Shown: positions 18,107-27,675 of the stretch, one piece after another
Layout: the number at the start of each line of letters is the position of its first letter
Numbering within the stretch: the first letter of the stretch is position 1
NCBI GenBank assembly: GCA_015061315.1
Contig: SUWV01000003.1
Span: 374 to 64,373 of the forward strand
DNA length: 64,000 nucleotides
Source of the DNA: Lentimicrobiaceae bacterium
Lineage (GTDB): Bacteria; Bacteroidota; Bacteroidia; Bacteroidales; F082
Direction: 5' to 3'
Translations under genes and position numbers: made by a program
Notes under the pieces: generated by a model
What the model saw: only the letters and a program-made list of their open reading frames with translations
Database searches by the model: none
What the model was told of the DNA's origin: nothing

Positions 18107-19006
18107 ATGAAAAAACGTAAGATAGAAAACTTCTCTCCCTGCCTGTTAGAGGTTGGAAATATAATAACAAACCTCGCATTCTCGATCTTATATGCTTTGG
18201 TTTTTCTCGTTATCTACTCGCCTTATTCCGCCACAGCATGGTTCGGAGTGGCTAAATCAGACAGATTTCTCCTTACGACGACATTCGTATTAGTCTCGGT
18301 TATATTCTTGGTCATAAGCAGAACAATTATGTTTTTCTTATCTAAGAAATATATCAAGATGAATTATCTGAGGTATGCTATTTGGCTTTTAATAGAGATT
18401 ATATTAATAGGTGTATTTCATGCAATATTGTCGATGGTTTATGTCAAGATACCGGATTACAGTATTTCCTTTATCGTTACGAAGAGTATCATGATAACAC
18501 TTTTAGCGTTGGGAGTACCGTATGTCGTGACTGCTATGTGGGTGACAATAAAGGATATGAGAAATACATTGCTCGTGACCGACAGTAAAAGTATTGCCAC
18601 CGACGGTGAGGCAATAGCGCAAAATATAGACATCATCAACATAGCTGATAACAAAGGAGTGTTGAAGCTTTCCGTTAAACTCGATAACTTATATTTTATC
18701 AAAGCAGAAGACAATTACACCATAGTATATTACAAGAAAAACTCTATGATAAATCGATATATGATAAGGTGTAAGATTCAGACTATTGAAGACACTTTTG
18801 CTGATACTCCTTTGATGCGATGCCATAGGACGTATATTGTGAATACGAAGAAAATTAAAGTCTTACGTCATGAAAGTGACGGCTTTTATGTAGATTTCGA
18901 TTTTGAAGGAATTGACCCTATCCCAGTCTCAAAGACATATAGCGAAGCTGTAGTGAAACGATTTTCAGGAACAGACTCGACTAAAAAAAATAAAAATGAA
19001 AAATAA
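18107..19006 (+). CDS. Membrane-anchored LytTR-type DNA-binding protein
   Basis: Four N-terminal TM segments, then 'LYFIKAEDNYTIVYY...MRCHRTYIVNTKKIKVL...IPVSKTYSEAV' LytTR domain. Confidence 0.88.
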   Translation: MKKRKIENFSPCLLEVGNIITNLAFSILYALVFLVIYSPYSATAWFGVAKSDRFLLTTTFVLVSVIFLVISRTIMFFLSKKYIKMNYLRYAIWLLIEIILIGVFHAILSMVYVKIPDYSISFIVTKSIMITLLALGVPYVVTAMWVTIKDMRNTLLVTDSKSIATDGEAIAQNIDIINIADNKGVLKLSVKLDNLYFIKAEDNYTIVYYKKNSMINRYMIRCKIQTIEDTFADTPLMRCHRTYIVNTKKIKVLRHESDGFYVDFDFEGIDPIPVSKTYSEAVVKRFSGTDSTKKNKNEK

Positions 19007-19113
19007 ACACTGTGCTCTTGCATACGTGTTTTTTTTTACATATATTTGTGGGTTGTAAATCAAGTGAGTCACTTGAGAAAAATGAAAATTTTTACTAACT
19101 AAATTTATATATT

Positions 19114-22100
19114 ATGAGAAAATCTTTCCTTACAATGCTGTTGTTAATTTTAATAACACCATTTACTGTATTATCTCAGAACACTAATCCTGTTTATGAG
19201 GTTGTTGCTACTGAAAATGAAAATGCTGTTGATTTGATATGGAGCGGGAGTGATATTATCCCAGAATCCATAGAAGTCGATTTTGAGACAGGTGATTTCA
19301 GTCAGGCTGATTTTTATATCGATCCTACTTTCCCTTGGATTATTACAGAAGATGCTTACGAAGGAGATTATGCTATCAAGTCGAGTTGTGAAGGTGAAGA
19401 TAATGGCGTTTCGGCTATCGAAATCACTGTCGATGTTCCTTACGATGCAACGATGAGTTTCTGGCATAAAGTGGACTGCGAATATTATTTCGATAATGCT
19501 CGCTTCTTCATCGATGGCGTTGAAAGATCTTTGATTACCGGCGACATCGACTGGGAATACAAAGAGTTTGAAGTCACAAAAGGCGTTCATACTTACAGAT
19601 GGACTTACAGAAAAGACAGCGATGACTATGTGACAAGCACCGACGCTTATTTCCTTGATAACATCGTGCTTTATAAAAAACATGAACCTTTTGCAGGCGG
19701 CTGGATTAAATATGACGACGGCAATTACAAAAACGCTCTCGGCTCAGAATCTGGCTTTATCGAATGGGGCGTTTGTTTCCCAAATACAGAAGAATACGCT
19801 GGCTATAATTTGACAAAGATGGCTCTCTATGCGCAAAACGCTGCTACAGTGAAAGCTAACATTTATTTTGGTGGTGTTGATGCACCTGCAGCTATAGTCT
19901 CATCAGAGGAGTTTTATATGCCAAGTTCAAAGAAAATTTATGAATATGAACTTAAAACACCTGTGCCATTGGACGGAACAGAGCCTTTATGGATTACTTT
20001 CTCCAGCACGGATCCTACTTTCGTGGCTACATTCTGTAACTATGTAGGTAATCCAAATAGCGACTGGGTAGACTTCGGCGATGGCAAAGGTTGGCAACAT
20101 CTCTCAAAGATGGATGGCGGCGCTTATAAATATTCATGGATAGTAAGAGGTTTCCTCGAAAACAGCAGAGGTGAAGTCGCAGTGTTGAATAATGATACAA
20201 GAGCATCAGAAAACTATGATGTCTATAGAAAGAACCTCTTTACAGGTGAAGAGAAACTGATTGCTGAAAATGTGACAGATACAGTCTATACCGACGCCGC
20301 TTGGTCGGAATTGGAATATGCTCCTTATCAATGGGGTGTGGCTGCTGCTGACAATGAAATAGTATGGTCTAATGTCGTTGATAAAGATATGTTTACAACA
20401 GTAAATCTTAATGTCACGACAAACAGCATCGACAATGTATATGACGCAAGAGTGAAATTCGTAAATATTACGGAACCAGAACAAGGTTATGACTATAAAG
20501 CCGTTTTAGATGAAACAGGTGAATATACATTTAAAAAATTCCGTAAAGGTACTTATAACTACACAGTTGAGTTGCTTGGTTTTGAAACATACTCACAAGA
20601 AAATGTTGTCATCAACGAAGAAACAGAGCTCGAATGCGTCTTGACAGAAATCAAAGCCGCTGTAGAAAATCTCTACGTCTCTCCAACAGGCTGGGCTAAA
20701 TGGGATAAGAAAGACTTCAGCAATGGCGGCGGTAGCTTCTTCTTCGACTTTGAAGATGGTTTGTTAGACGGCTGGACAACAATAGACGCAGACGGCGATG
20801 GCTTTACATGGCGCTCGACAACAGAAATCATGGGACCTGGCTACGGTTATAAAGGAAGTAAATACTGCGTTATTTCCCAATCATATTGCGTTGATACAAT
20901 CGGCGAACTCTCTCCAGACAACTACTTTATTACTGCAGATAAATATCTCATCACTGAAGACTCAAAACTGTCATATTATGTCTGTGTTCAAGATGAACAA
21001 TCTCCAGCAGAACATTATGCAGTTCTCGTTTCAACAGAATCAAACACTGATGTGACAACATTTGAAACAGTGTGGGAAGAGACAATGTCGCGTAGCACAA
21101 GAAACAGCAGAGGTCAAGGTGCTTGGTATAAGAGAGAAATAGACCTTAAAAAATATGCAGGTCAAGAAGTTTATATAGCTTTCCGTCATTTCAACACCAT
21201 CGGTCAGTTCTATATCGACATCGACAATATCGCTTTGGATAATTATGCGAGATCTTCAAGAAATCTTACCGGCTACACAGTGAAATTGAACGACGAAGTC
21301 GTGGCTTCAAATATTAAGACTAACTACTATCAGTTTGAAGATGTTAAAGTAGGGGAGACTTATAAAGCCACTGTCATTGCAAATTATACAACGGGCGACA
21401 GCCAAGCTGCAGAATATAACTGGACTTGCGTTTCATCAGAAGATTATGCAGGAGCAACAAGCTTCAAAGGTAAGAATGTTGCAGGCGAGGCTTTCTTACA
21501 ATGGACTCTCGAAGGTGATACGGTACAAGAAGAAGTGGAAAGCGATTTCTTCTTTAACTTCAACGACGGAACATTAGATGGCTGGAGAAACATTGACGCT
21601 GACGGCGACGGTTATGTGTGGTATAACTCAGCAGAGAAATTGGGACCTGGCTACGGTTATAAAGACAGTACATATTGTATCGTTTCTCATTCATTCTATA
21701 GCGGACAATTCAACTTCTCATTAACACCAGATAACTATCTCGTCACAGAAAAGAAATATCTCATAACAGAAAATTCACAGCTTTCGTTCATGGTATGTGC
21801 TCAAGATCCATCATACTATAAAGAACATTACGGCGTGGCTATCTCCTTGTTCGATAATGCGACAGCAGATGATTTCGTGACAATATGGGAAGAGACAATA
21901 GAATCGGACGATACAGATTATGAAACACCTCAAACTCCATGGACTTTGAGAACCGTCGACTTGAGCAAATATGCAGGAGAAGAAGTGTATATCGCTTTGC
22001 GTCACTTCAACTGCGAAGATCAATATATGATTGACATCGATGACGTAGCTTTGACATCAGGAACTAAATCATCAAGAAATGAAAAAGAAGTCTTGGGCGT

Positions 22101-23409
22101 GATGGTTTATTGTGAAGGAGAACTTCTTACAGAAGATCCTATTACAAATAGAGGCTACAACGCAGAGTTCCCAGGTTCTGACGAATATGAATATTGTATA
22201 AGAGTGGTTTATAGCGACTATGGAATGTCGGCACCTCAATGTATAGTGATCGACGCTCCAATGCAATGCGACGCTCCAAGAAATCTTTATGGCGAAGCTA
22301 CGATAAATGAAAACGGTGATTATGGCGTTTCATTGTCATGGCCTTTCGACTTCTCCGATTGGTTATATTATGATAACGACAATCCAAGTACAGGCTTCTC
22401 ATATAACGGACAACCATATTATACAGCGATATTGTTCCCAGCTGATATGCTCGCTGACTATGCTGGTACAAGCATTACCAAGATTAAATTGTACGACTAT
22501 GAAGTCGGTAGCGCTTCAATATTGATTTACTATGGTTCAACAGCTAGACCTGTGATACCTGCTCATATCCAAAGCGTGACTTATACAGGAGCTAAACAAT
22601 GGGTTGAAATCGATTTGGAGAAATCTGTTCCTATTACAGGTGAAGACCATGTGTGGGTAATGGTTTATCAGACAGGTACAGCAATCTTATGTGAAGATAA
22701 TGGCAACCAGTCAAACGGAAGATGGATTTCAATGAATGGTAGCGAATGGGCTGACCTCAAGACTTTGAATAGCGCATACAACTATGTCTGGGCAATTAGA
22801 GCATTCGTGACAAGTATGGTTGATACTGACAGAGCAGCTTCTGAATTACAAGAAGTGGAGTTGGCAATCAACAATGACGAATCACAAAGCGAACCTAAAG
22901 TATTCCCAATTGATGATGTCGTTGCAACAGACTCAAGAGTGTCTCCATTCCAACATTATAATGTGTATCGTGGAACAGATCTCAACGAGATGACTGTAGT
23001 CGCAACACCTACAGAAGGAAAATATTTTGAAACATTGACTAATGGAACTTATTACTATCAAGTCACAGCTACATATAAAGATGGTGATGAGACATGCGAA
23101 TCAGGTCCGGCTAATTCATTCAGAGAACCAGATCAGAACTATGTCAAGATTGAAGTTCTTGGTCTCGAAGATAATAGTGTCAATGGCGTGATTATCTATC
23201 CAAACCCAACAAAAGGCAACCTCACTATCAACGCAGAAGCCTTGTCACGTATCACAATCATAAATACTTTAGGACAGGTAGTTTATGATAATAACGCAAC
23301 ATCAGATAATGAAGTCGTTAATATGAGTCAATTCGATAACGGACTTTATATAGTACGTATCGCAACAGAGACAGGCGTAGTGACAAGACGCGTCAGTGTT
23401 GTGAGATGA
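19114..23409 (+). CDS. Large secreted protein with repeated cleaved-adhesin/choice-of-anchor domains and T9SS C-terminal sorting domain
   Basis: Signal peptide; duplicated 'FFFDFEDGLLDGWTTIDADGDGFTW' / 'FFFNFNDGTLDGWRNIDADGDGYVW' modules; 'VIIYPNPTKGNLTINAEALSRITIINTLGQVV...GLYIVRI'. Confidence 0.9.
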   Translation: MRKSFLTMLLLILITPFTVLSQNTNPVYEVVATENENAVDLIWSGSDIIPESIEVDFETGDFSQADFYIDPTFPWIITEDAYEGDYAIKSSCEGEDNGVSAIEITVDVPYDATMSFWHKVDCEYYFDNARFFIDGVERSLITGDIDWEYKEFEVTKGVHTYRWTYRKDSDDYVTSTDAYFLDNIVLYKKHEPFAGGWIKYDDGNYKNALGSESGFIEWGVCFPNTEEYAGYNLTKMALYAQNAATVKANIYFGGVDAPAAIVSSEEFYMPSSKKIYEYELKTPVPLDGTEPLWITFSSTDPTFVATFCNYVGNPNSDWVDFGDGKGWQHLSKMDGGAYKYSWIVRGFLENSRGEVAVLNNDTRASENYDVYRKNLFTGEEKLIAENVTDTVYTDAAWSELEYAPYQWGVAAADNEIVWSNVVDKDMFTTVNLNVTTNSIDNVYDARVKFVNITEPEQGYDYKAVLDETGEYTFKKFRKGTYNYTVELLGFETYSQENVVINEETELECVLTEIKAAVENLYVSPTGWAKWDKKDFSNGGGSFFFDFEDGLLDGWTTIDADGDGFTWRSTTEIMGPGYGYKGSKYCVISQSYCVDTIGELSPDNYFITADKYLITEDSKLSYYVCVQDEQSPAEHYAVLVSTESNTDVTTFETVWEETMSRSTRNSRGQGAWYKREIDLKKYAGQEVYIAFRHFNTIGQFYIDIDNIALDNYARSSRNLTGYTVKLNDEVVASNIKTNYYQFEDVKVGETYKATVIANYTTGDSQAAEYNWTCVSSEDYAGATSFKGKNVAGEAFLQWTLEGDTVQEEVESDFFFNFNDGTLDGWRNIDADGDGYVWYNSAEKLGPGYGYKDSTYCIVSHSFYSGQFNFSLTPDNYLVTEKKYLITENSQLSFMVCAQDPSYYKEHYGVAISLFDNATADDFVTIWEETIESDDTDYETPQTPWTLRTVDLSKYAGEEVYIALRHFNCEDQYMIDIDDVALTSGTKSSRNEKEVLGVMVYCEGELLTEDPITNRGYNAEFPGSDEYEYCIRVVYSDYGMSAPQCIVIDAPMQCDAPRNLYGEATINENGDYGVSLSWPFDFSDWLYYDNDNPSTGFSYNGQPYYTAILFPADMLADYAGTSITKIKLYDYEVGSASILIYYGSTARPVIPAHIQSVTYTGAKQWVEIDLEKSVPITGEDHVWVMVYQTGTAILCEDNGNQSNGRWISMNGSEWADLKTLNSAYNYVWAIRAFVTSMVDTDRAASELQEVELAINNDESQSEPKVFPIDDVVATDSRVSPFQHYNVYRGTDLNEMTVVATPTEGKYFETLTNGTYYYQVTATYKDGDETCESGPANSFREPDQNYVKIEVLGLEDNSVNGVIIYPNPTKGNLTINAEALSRITIINTLGQVVYDNNATSDNEVVNMSQFDNGLYIVRIATETGVVTRRVSVVR

Positions 23410-23442
23410 TTTTAGAATCTGAAAATCTGAACACTTGAAAAT

Positions 23443-23488
23443 CTGAAAAAAACGAGAGCTGCTGTTATGGCGGCTTTCGTTTTTTTAT
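23443..23488 (+). terminator. Intrinsic terminator after the T9SS adhesin-like gene
   Basis: 'cgagagctgctgttatggcggctttcgttttttt'. Confidence 0.7.
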
Positions 23489-23489
23489 A

Positions 23490-23622
23490 GTCAACAAGTC
23501 AACAAGTCAACGAGACAACGAGACAACGAGACAACGAGACAACGAGTCAACAAGACAACAAGTCAACGAGACAATAAGTTAATTGTAAATTGTTAATTGT
23601 AAATTGTAAACTGTAAATTGTT
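23490..23622. repeat. Octamer array (AGTCAACA/AGACAACG) adjoining a 7-mer array (TAATTGT-type)
   Basis: agtcaaca-agtcaaca-agtcaacg-agacaacg x4 ... then ttaattgtaaattgttaattgtaaattg. Confidence 0.9.
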
Positions 23623-23626
23623 TTAT

Positions 23627-23634
23627 TATCTTTG
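23627..23634 (+). promoter_or_regulatory. -7 box TATCTTTG immediately upstream of the LD-carboxypeptidase ATG
   Basis: Box ends 4 nt before ATG at 23639. Confidence 0.5.
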
Positions 23635-23638
23635 CCAC

Positions 23639-24499
23639 ATGATTACTCCTTCATCATTATCATCAGGATCAAAGATAGCTTTGGTGGCTCCAGCGAGGAA
23701 AGTCGCCGAAGACGATATCGCTTTCGCAGTGGAATATATCAGGCAGAGAGGCTTCGTCCCGATTTATGACGAGCGTCTTTTCTTGTCTTACAATCAGTTT
23801 GCTGGCAACGATGAACAACGTGCTTCTGTCTTACAACATTATTTAGACGCCGACGACATCGACGCTATTATGTGTGTGCGTGGCGGCTATGGCACAGTGC
23901 GTATCATCGACAGACTTGATTTCGATAAATTTCTGCAAAAACCAAAATGGATAGTAGGATATAGCGACGTCACTGTCTTACATGCGAAAATGCAAAGTCT
24001 AGGCATAGAAAGCCTGCACGCTACCATGCCGATAAATTTTCAAGACAACAGCAAACAAGCCCTCGACACTCTCTTTGATGCTTTATGCGGAAAAGAAATA
24101 AAATACGACTTGCCACAACAGACCCTCGACATCTTATCTAAGATGAAAGGTGAAGTCGTAGGCGGAAATATCTCCGTCTTATACAGCCTGCTCGGCTCCG
24201 ATATCTTCCCCGATGTTGAAGGAAAAGTCTTGTTCCTCGAAGATTTAGACGAATATCTTTATCATATCGACAGAATGATGATGGCATTTCAACGTGCTGG
24301 CATCTTCGACAAAATCGGCGGTCTCATAATAGGCGGACTCACTAAGATGCACGACAACGCGATACCGTTTGGCATGACAGCAGAAGAGATAATATCAGAA
24401 AAGACTAAAGATAAAAATATCCCGACAGTCTTCAATTTCCCCGCCGGACATATCAACGATAACAGAGCTATCATCTTGGGGAGAAGAGTTGGTAATTAA
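23639..24499 (+). CDS. LD-carboxypeptidase (peptidase S66 family)
   Basis: 'GSKIALVAPARKV', 'DAIMCVRGGYGTVRIIDRLDF', 'KWIVGYSDVTVLHA', 'KVLFLEDLDEYLYHIDRMM'. Confidence 0.92.
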   Translation: MITPSSLSSGSKIALVAPARKVAEDDIAFAVEYIRQRGFVPIYDERLFLSYNQFAGNDEQRASVLQHYLDADDIDAIMCVRGGYGTVRIIDRLDFDKFLQKPKWIVGYSDVTVLHAKMQSLGIESLHATMPINFQDNSKQALDTLFDALCGKEIKYDLPQQTLDILSKMKGEVVGGNISVLYSLLGSDIFPDVEGKVLFLEDLDEYLYHIDRMMMAFQRAGIFDKIGGLIIGGLTKMHDNAIPFGMTAEEIISEKTKDKNIPTVFNFPAGHINDNRAIILGRRVGN

Positions 24500-24623
24500 C
24501 AATTAACAATTGGCAATTGACATCGTGTTTGTTTTAAGTGATGGAGTGATGAAGTGATGGAGTACTTCCAAACTTCCCAAATTTGGGTATTGCCGTATTA
24601 CTATTTATTTTTATCTTTGCATT

Positions 24624-24799
24624 GCCATTCGTTTGAGAAGGATAGTGAGGTTTACTCCCCTTAGGAAAGTTCAAACGATTGGCTTTTTTATTTTCATCTT
24701 TCATATAAATCATCAATCTGTATTATATAAATCTGTTATCACCTGATAAGCTTAAGCATAAATACAGAAATATTCTATCCTGAAAGGAATGGCTTTTTT
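24624..24799 (+). ncRNA. Candidate structured small RNA with two alternative terminator stems
   Basis: TAnnTTTG box at 24612-24619; stem GCCATTCGTTTGA (24624-24636)/TCAAACGATTGGC (24671-24683) + T6; alternative pairing of GCCATTC with GAATGGC (24787-24793) + T6 and GGATAG (24640-24645) with CTATCC (24775-24780). Confidence 0.55.
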
Positions 24800-25127
24800 C
24801 TGTTTCATAAATTATCTTATCGGTTTTTAGTCATGCAAAGTTAAGATTTCATTTTCAATTATCAAAGTTAAAAATTGTTAATTAATTTTCACTTATTATA
24901 GATTTATATGGTGACTTGGTGAGACGTATCAATGTGTATTTATGATGCAGGTTTCATTGATGCGTCTCTACTTATTGTCTTATTGACTTATAAAAAAATC
25001 CCAAATTAACATCAAAGATGGAACAATAATTGTTATTTTTGAGCTTTGAAATTTTGCAACAAATTAATGAAATATTCGTTATTGAGTTGTAAAAATAAAA
25101 AAACATTCACCTTATAAACATTCAGTT

Positions 25128-27557
25128 ATGAAACGTGTATTTCTACTGCTTTCAATATTGTTTTTCAATATCGGGATTATATTTTCACAGAACAACGTCA
25201 ATGGTGTTTTGGTCGACAGTCTCAACAATGAGAAGCTGCCTTTTGTCAATGTCGGATTGATGCGTGCCGTCGATTCGATTTTTGTTTCCGGCACTTCGTC
25301 GAATGAAGACGGACAGTTTAAGTTGGAACACGTCCCTTCTGGAAAATATATTTTCTTTGTCTCGTCTATAGGTTATGAGTCGGTAAAGAAAATGATAGAC
25401 GTGAGTGCCGACTTGGATTTGGGAGTCATCAAGATGAAAGCTGGCAGCACGCGGTTAGAAGATGTCGTCGTTGTGGAGAAACGTCCGCTCTTCAGCAACG
25501 AAGGCGAGAAGACTTTATATAATGTGAGTGAAGATCCGAGTGTTCAGACTGGAACCGTCTCCGATGCCTTACAGAACGCTCCGGGCGTGGAAGTCGATGT
25601 GGAGGGTAATGTCACTCTACGCGGGGTGTCGTCGGTGGAGGTGTGGATTAACGGACAGCCTTCGAACCTTAACGAAGAGAATCTGAAGACTTATTTACAG
25701 CAGATGCCTGCTAACGCGCTCGAGAGAATTGAGGTGATAACGAATCCTTCAGCGCGTTATTCTTCCAACAGCGACGGAGGTATCATCAACATAGTCACCA
25801 ATGCCAAGATAAAGAAGAACCAATTTATCAGCTTCGGATTGAGAGCATCGTCGGCGCCAAACGCCTCGCCGTGGGTCTCTTACGTATGGGCTAACGAGAA
25901 GATGTCGCTCAATTTTTTTCTCAACGCTAACTATTCTCAATGGAAAAATTACAATAACGGATATAGCACTTCGTTCGATAACAACCTAGATACGACGAAT
26001 TATACTTCATACGAGGGCGAAAGTTTTTCTAATAACTTCGGCGGAGGCTTCAATATTAATTTCGACTATAACATCGACACCATGAATACCATAGGCGTCT
26101 GGATTGGAGGCTGGCCACATGCTAACAGCAGTGATAACTTCCAAGAGACATTCCGTCATGAATATATGCAAGACGCTGGTATGTATCATTATACTACGGA
26201 AGGAACATCGAAAGGTCTCAATCAGTTCTATCATGCAGGATTGCAATACATGCATAAATTCAATAACGAAGGTCATAACATAAGCCTCAGAATGAACGGC
26301 AATCTCTCTAACGGATATAGCAATCAATATAACAAAAGAACATACGAGACACAGACGTGGATGAATGTCGATTATCAAGAACTTAGCGAATATAATGACT
26401 TCGGCTATGGACTGAATTTAGATTATTCGCTCCCATATTCCGATAAAGGCGAGATTGGCATAGGTACGTCGTATTCTTATAGCCCTGATAATTATTATGT
26501 CGACTACGACACTCTTGCTGGCGATGTCTACGTCAAAGACGTGATGAGAAGTTTCAATAGGGAAGTAGGCTCACATGAATATGATGTATATTTTACCTTA
26601 CAACAGAAATGGGGTAACTTCGTCTTCAAGCCTGGCATCAGAATGGAATATGAGAAGGTATGGAACAATATCAGTGGATACGAAGTCAGCGAGCATGAGA
26701 AAGACTATCTCAACTGGCGTCCTTCGGTACATCTTTCGTACAGAACCAAGTCGATGCATAACTTTTCTTTGAGTTATTCACGCCGCATCGCCCCTCCAAG
26801 AGCGAGAGACCTTACCAATTATAAATTCTATTCAACGGAATCGTTTTCTACGGGTAACTTAGAACTCGTGCCAACATACACCAACTCCATCGAAGGAGGT
26901 TGGACAAAATATTGGGAGAGATTTGGTTCGTTAGGATTGACTGCATATTACAGAGATTCTAAGAACACAGTAGATAATATCAGCGACGTCATTCTTGATG
27001 ATTATTTCGGACGTTATGTTCAATATTCATATCCTGTTAATGTAGGAAGGTCGTCGCGAACCGGATTGGAAGCCAATGTCACTTATCGTCCTACAGCCAT
27101 GTTCAACATGCGACTTTATGCCAATGTCTATGACTATTATTTCGAGACGAAATTCAATAAGAACGGTGAGATTATAAAAGATAACTCGATAGTTTACAGC
27201 GTGCGTCTTAATCTTTGGACTAAGCTGTGGAACAAGTTAGAGATACATGCATCAGGTAACTATCGTTCTCCGCAACAGTCGCTTTTTGCTGAGCGTCACG
27301 CCAACTATTCCATCAACTGCGGATTGCGAGCCGATTTCTTCGACAGAAAGATGTCGGTGCATATCAACGTCAACGATATTTTCAACTGGAACAAATGGGA
27401 TAACAATGTTACAAATCCATATTATCAGTCATATAGTTCGTTTAAATACAACAGCCGTTCCATCAGTGCCGGTCTCGTCTTCCGTTTCGGTAAGATGGAG
27501 TTAGAGAGAAAAGCGCAGACAGGAGGTGGTGAGATGCAGAACCCGGCGATGCAATGA
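25128..27557 (+). CDS. TonB-dependent receptor-like outer membrane beta-barrel protein (carboxypeptidase-like N-terminal domain)
   Basis: 'VNGVLVDSLNNEKLPFVNVGL', plug 'VSDALQNAPGVEVDVEGNVTLRGVSSVEVWINGQPS', 'SARYSSNSDGGIINIVT', long barrel. Confidence 0.88.
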   Translation: MKRVFLLLSILFFNIGIIFSQNNVNGVLVDSLNNEKLPFVNVGLMRAVDSIFVSGTSSNEDGQFKLEHVPSGKYIFFVSSIGYESVKKMIDVSADLDLGVIKMKAGSTRLEDVVVVEKRPLFSNEGEKTLYNVSEDPSVQTGTVSDALQNAPGVEVDVEGNVTLRGVSSVEVWINGQPSNLNEENLKTYLQQMPANALERIEVITNPSARYSSNSDGGIINIVTNAKIKKNQFISFGLRASSAPNASPWVSYVWANEKMSLNFFLNANYSQWKNYNNGYSTSFDNNLDTTNYTSYEGESFSNNFGGGFNINFDYNIDTMNTIGVWIGGWPHANSSDNFQETFRHEYMQDAGMYHYTTEGTSKGLNQFYHAGLQYMHKFNNEGHNISLRMNGNLSNGYSNQYNKRTYETQTWMNVDYQELSEYNDFGYGLNLDYSLPYSDKGEIGIGTSYSYSPDNYYVDYDTLAGDVYVKDVMRSFNREVGSHEYDVYFTLQQKWGNFVFKPGIRMEYEKVWNNISGYEVSEHEKDYLNWRPSVHLSYRTKSMHNFSLSYSRRIAPPRARDLTNYKFYSTESFSTGNLELVPTYTNSIEGGWTKYWERFGSLGLTAYYRDSKNTVDNISDVILDDYFGRYVQYSYPVNVGRSSRTGLEANVTYRPTAMFNMRLYANVYDYYFETKFNKNGEIIKDNSIVYSVRLNLWTKLWNKLEIHASGNYRSPQQSLFAERHANYSINCGLRADFFDRKMSVHINVNDIFNWNKWDNNVTNPYYQSYSSFKYNSRSISAGLVFRFGKMELERKAQTGGGEMQNPAMQ

Positions 27558-27644
27558 AGAATGAAGAATTAAGAATTGAGAATTAAGAATATATTGACTC
27601 AAAAAAATCTTTAGCCTTTTGTCTTTAGACTTTAGTCATTTTTT

Positions 27645-27652
27645 TATATTTG
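27645..27652 (+). promoter_or_regulatory. -7 box TATATTTG of the MCC-beta-like gene
   Basis: TAnnTTTG; preceded 49 bp upstream by GACTCAAAAAAATCTTT. Confidence 0.55.
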
Positions 27653-27675
27653 CAGAAATAAAAAATCTTAACATT

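Noticed and set aside
19021-19113. Riboswitch in the leader of the T9SS adhesin gene
   Set aside because: Only a promoter-like TATATTTG box (19041-19048) and a short AT-rich leader are visible; no stable conserved stem.
23490-23580. CRISPR-like array
   Set aside because: Regular repeats but 8-bp units with no spacers and no cas genes in the window; not CRISPR.
24534-24716. 60-aa minus-strand ORF
   Set aside because: Overlaps the candidate ncRNA and repeats; no protein family signal.
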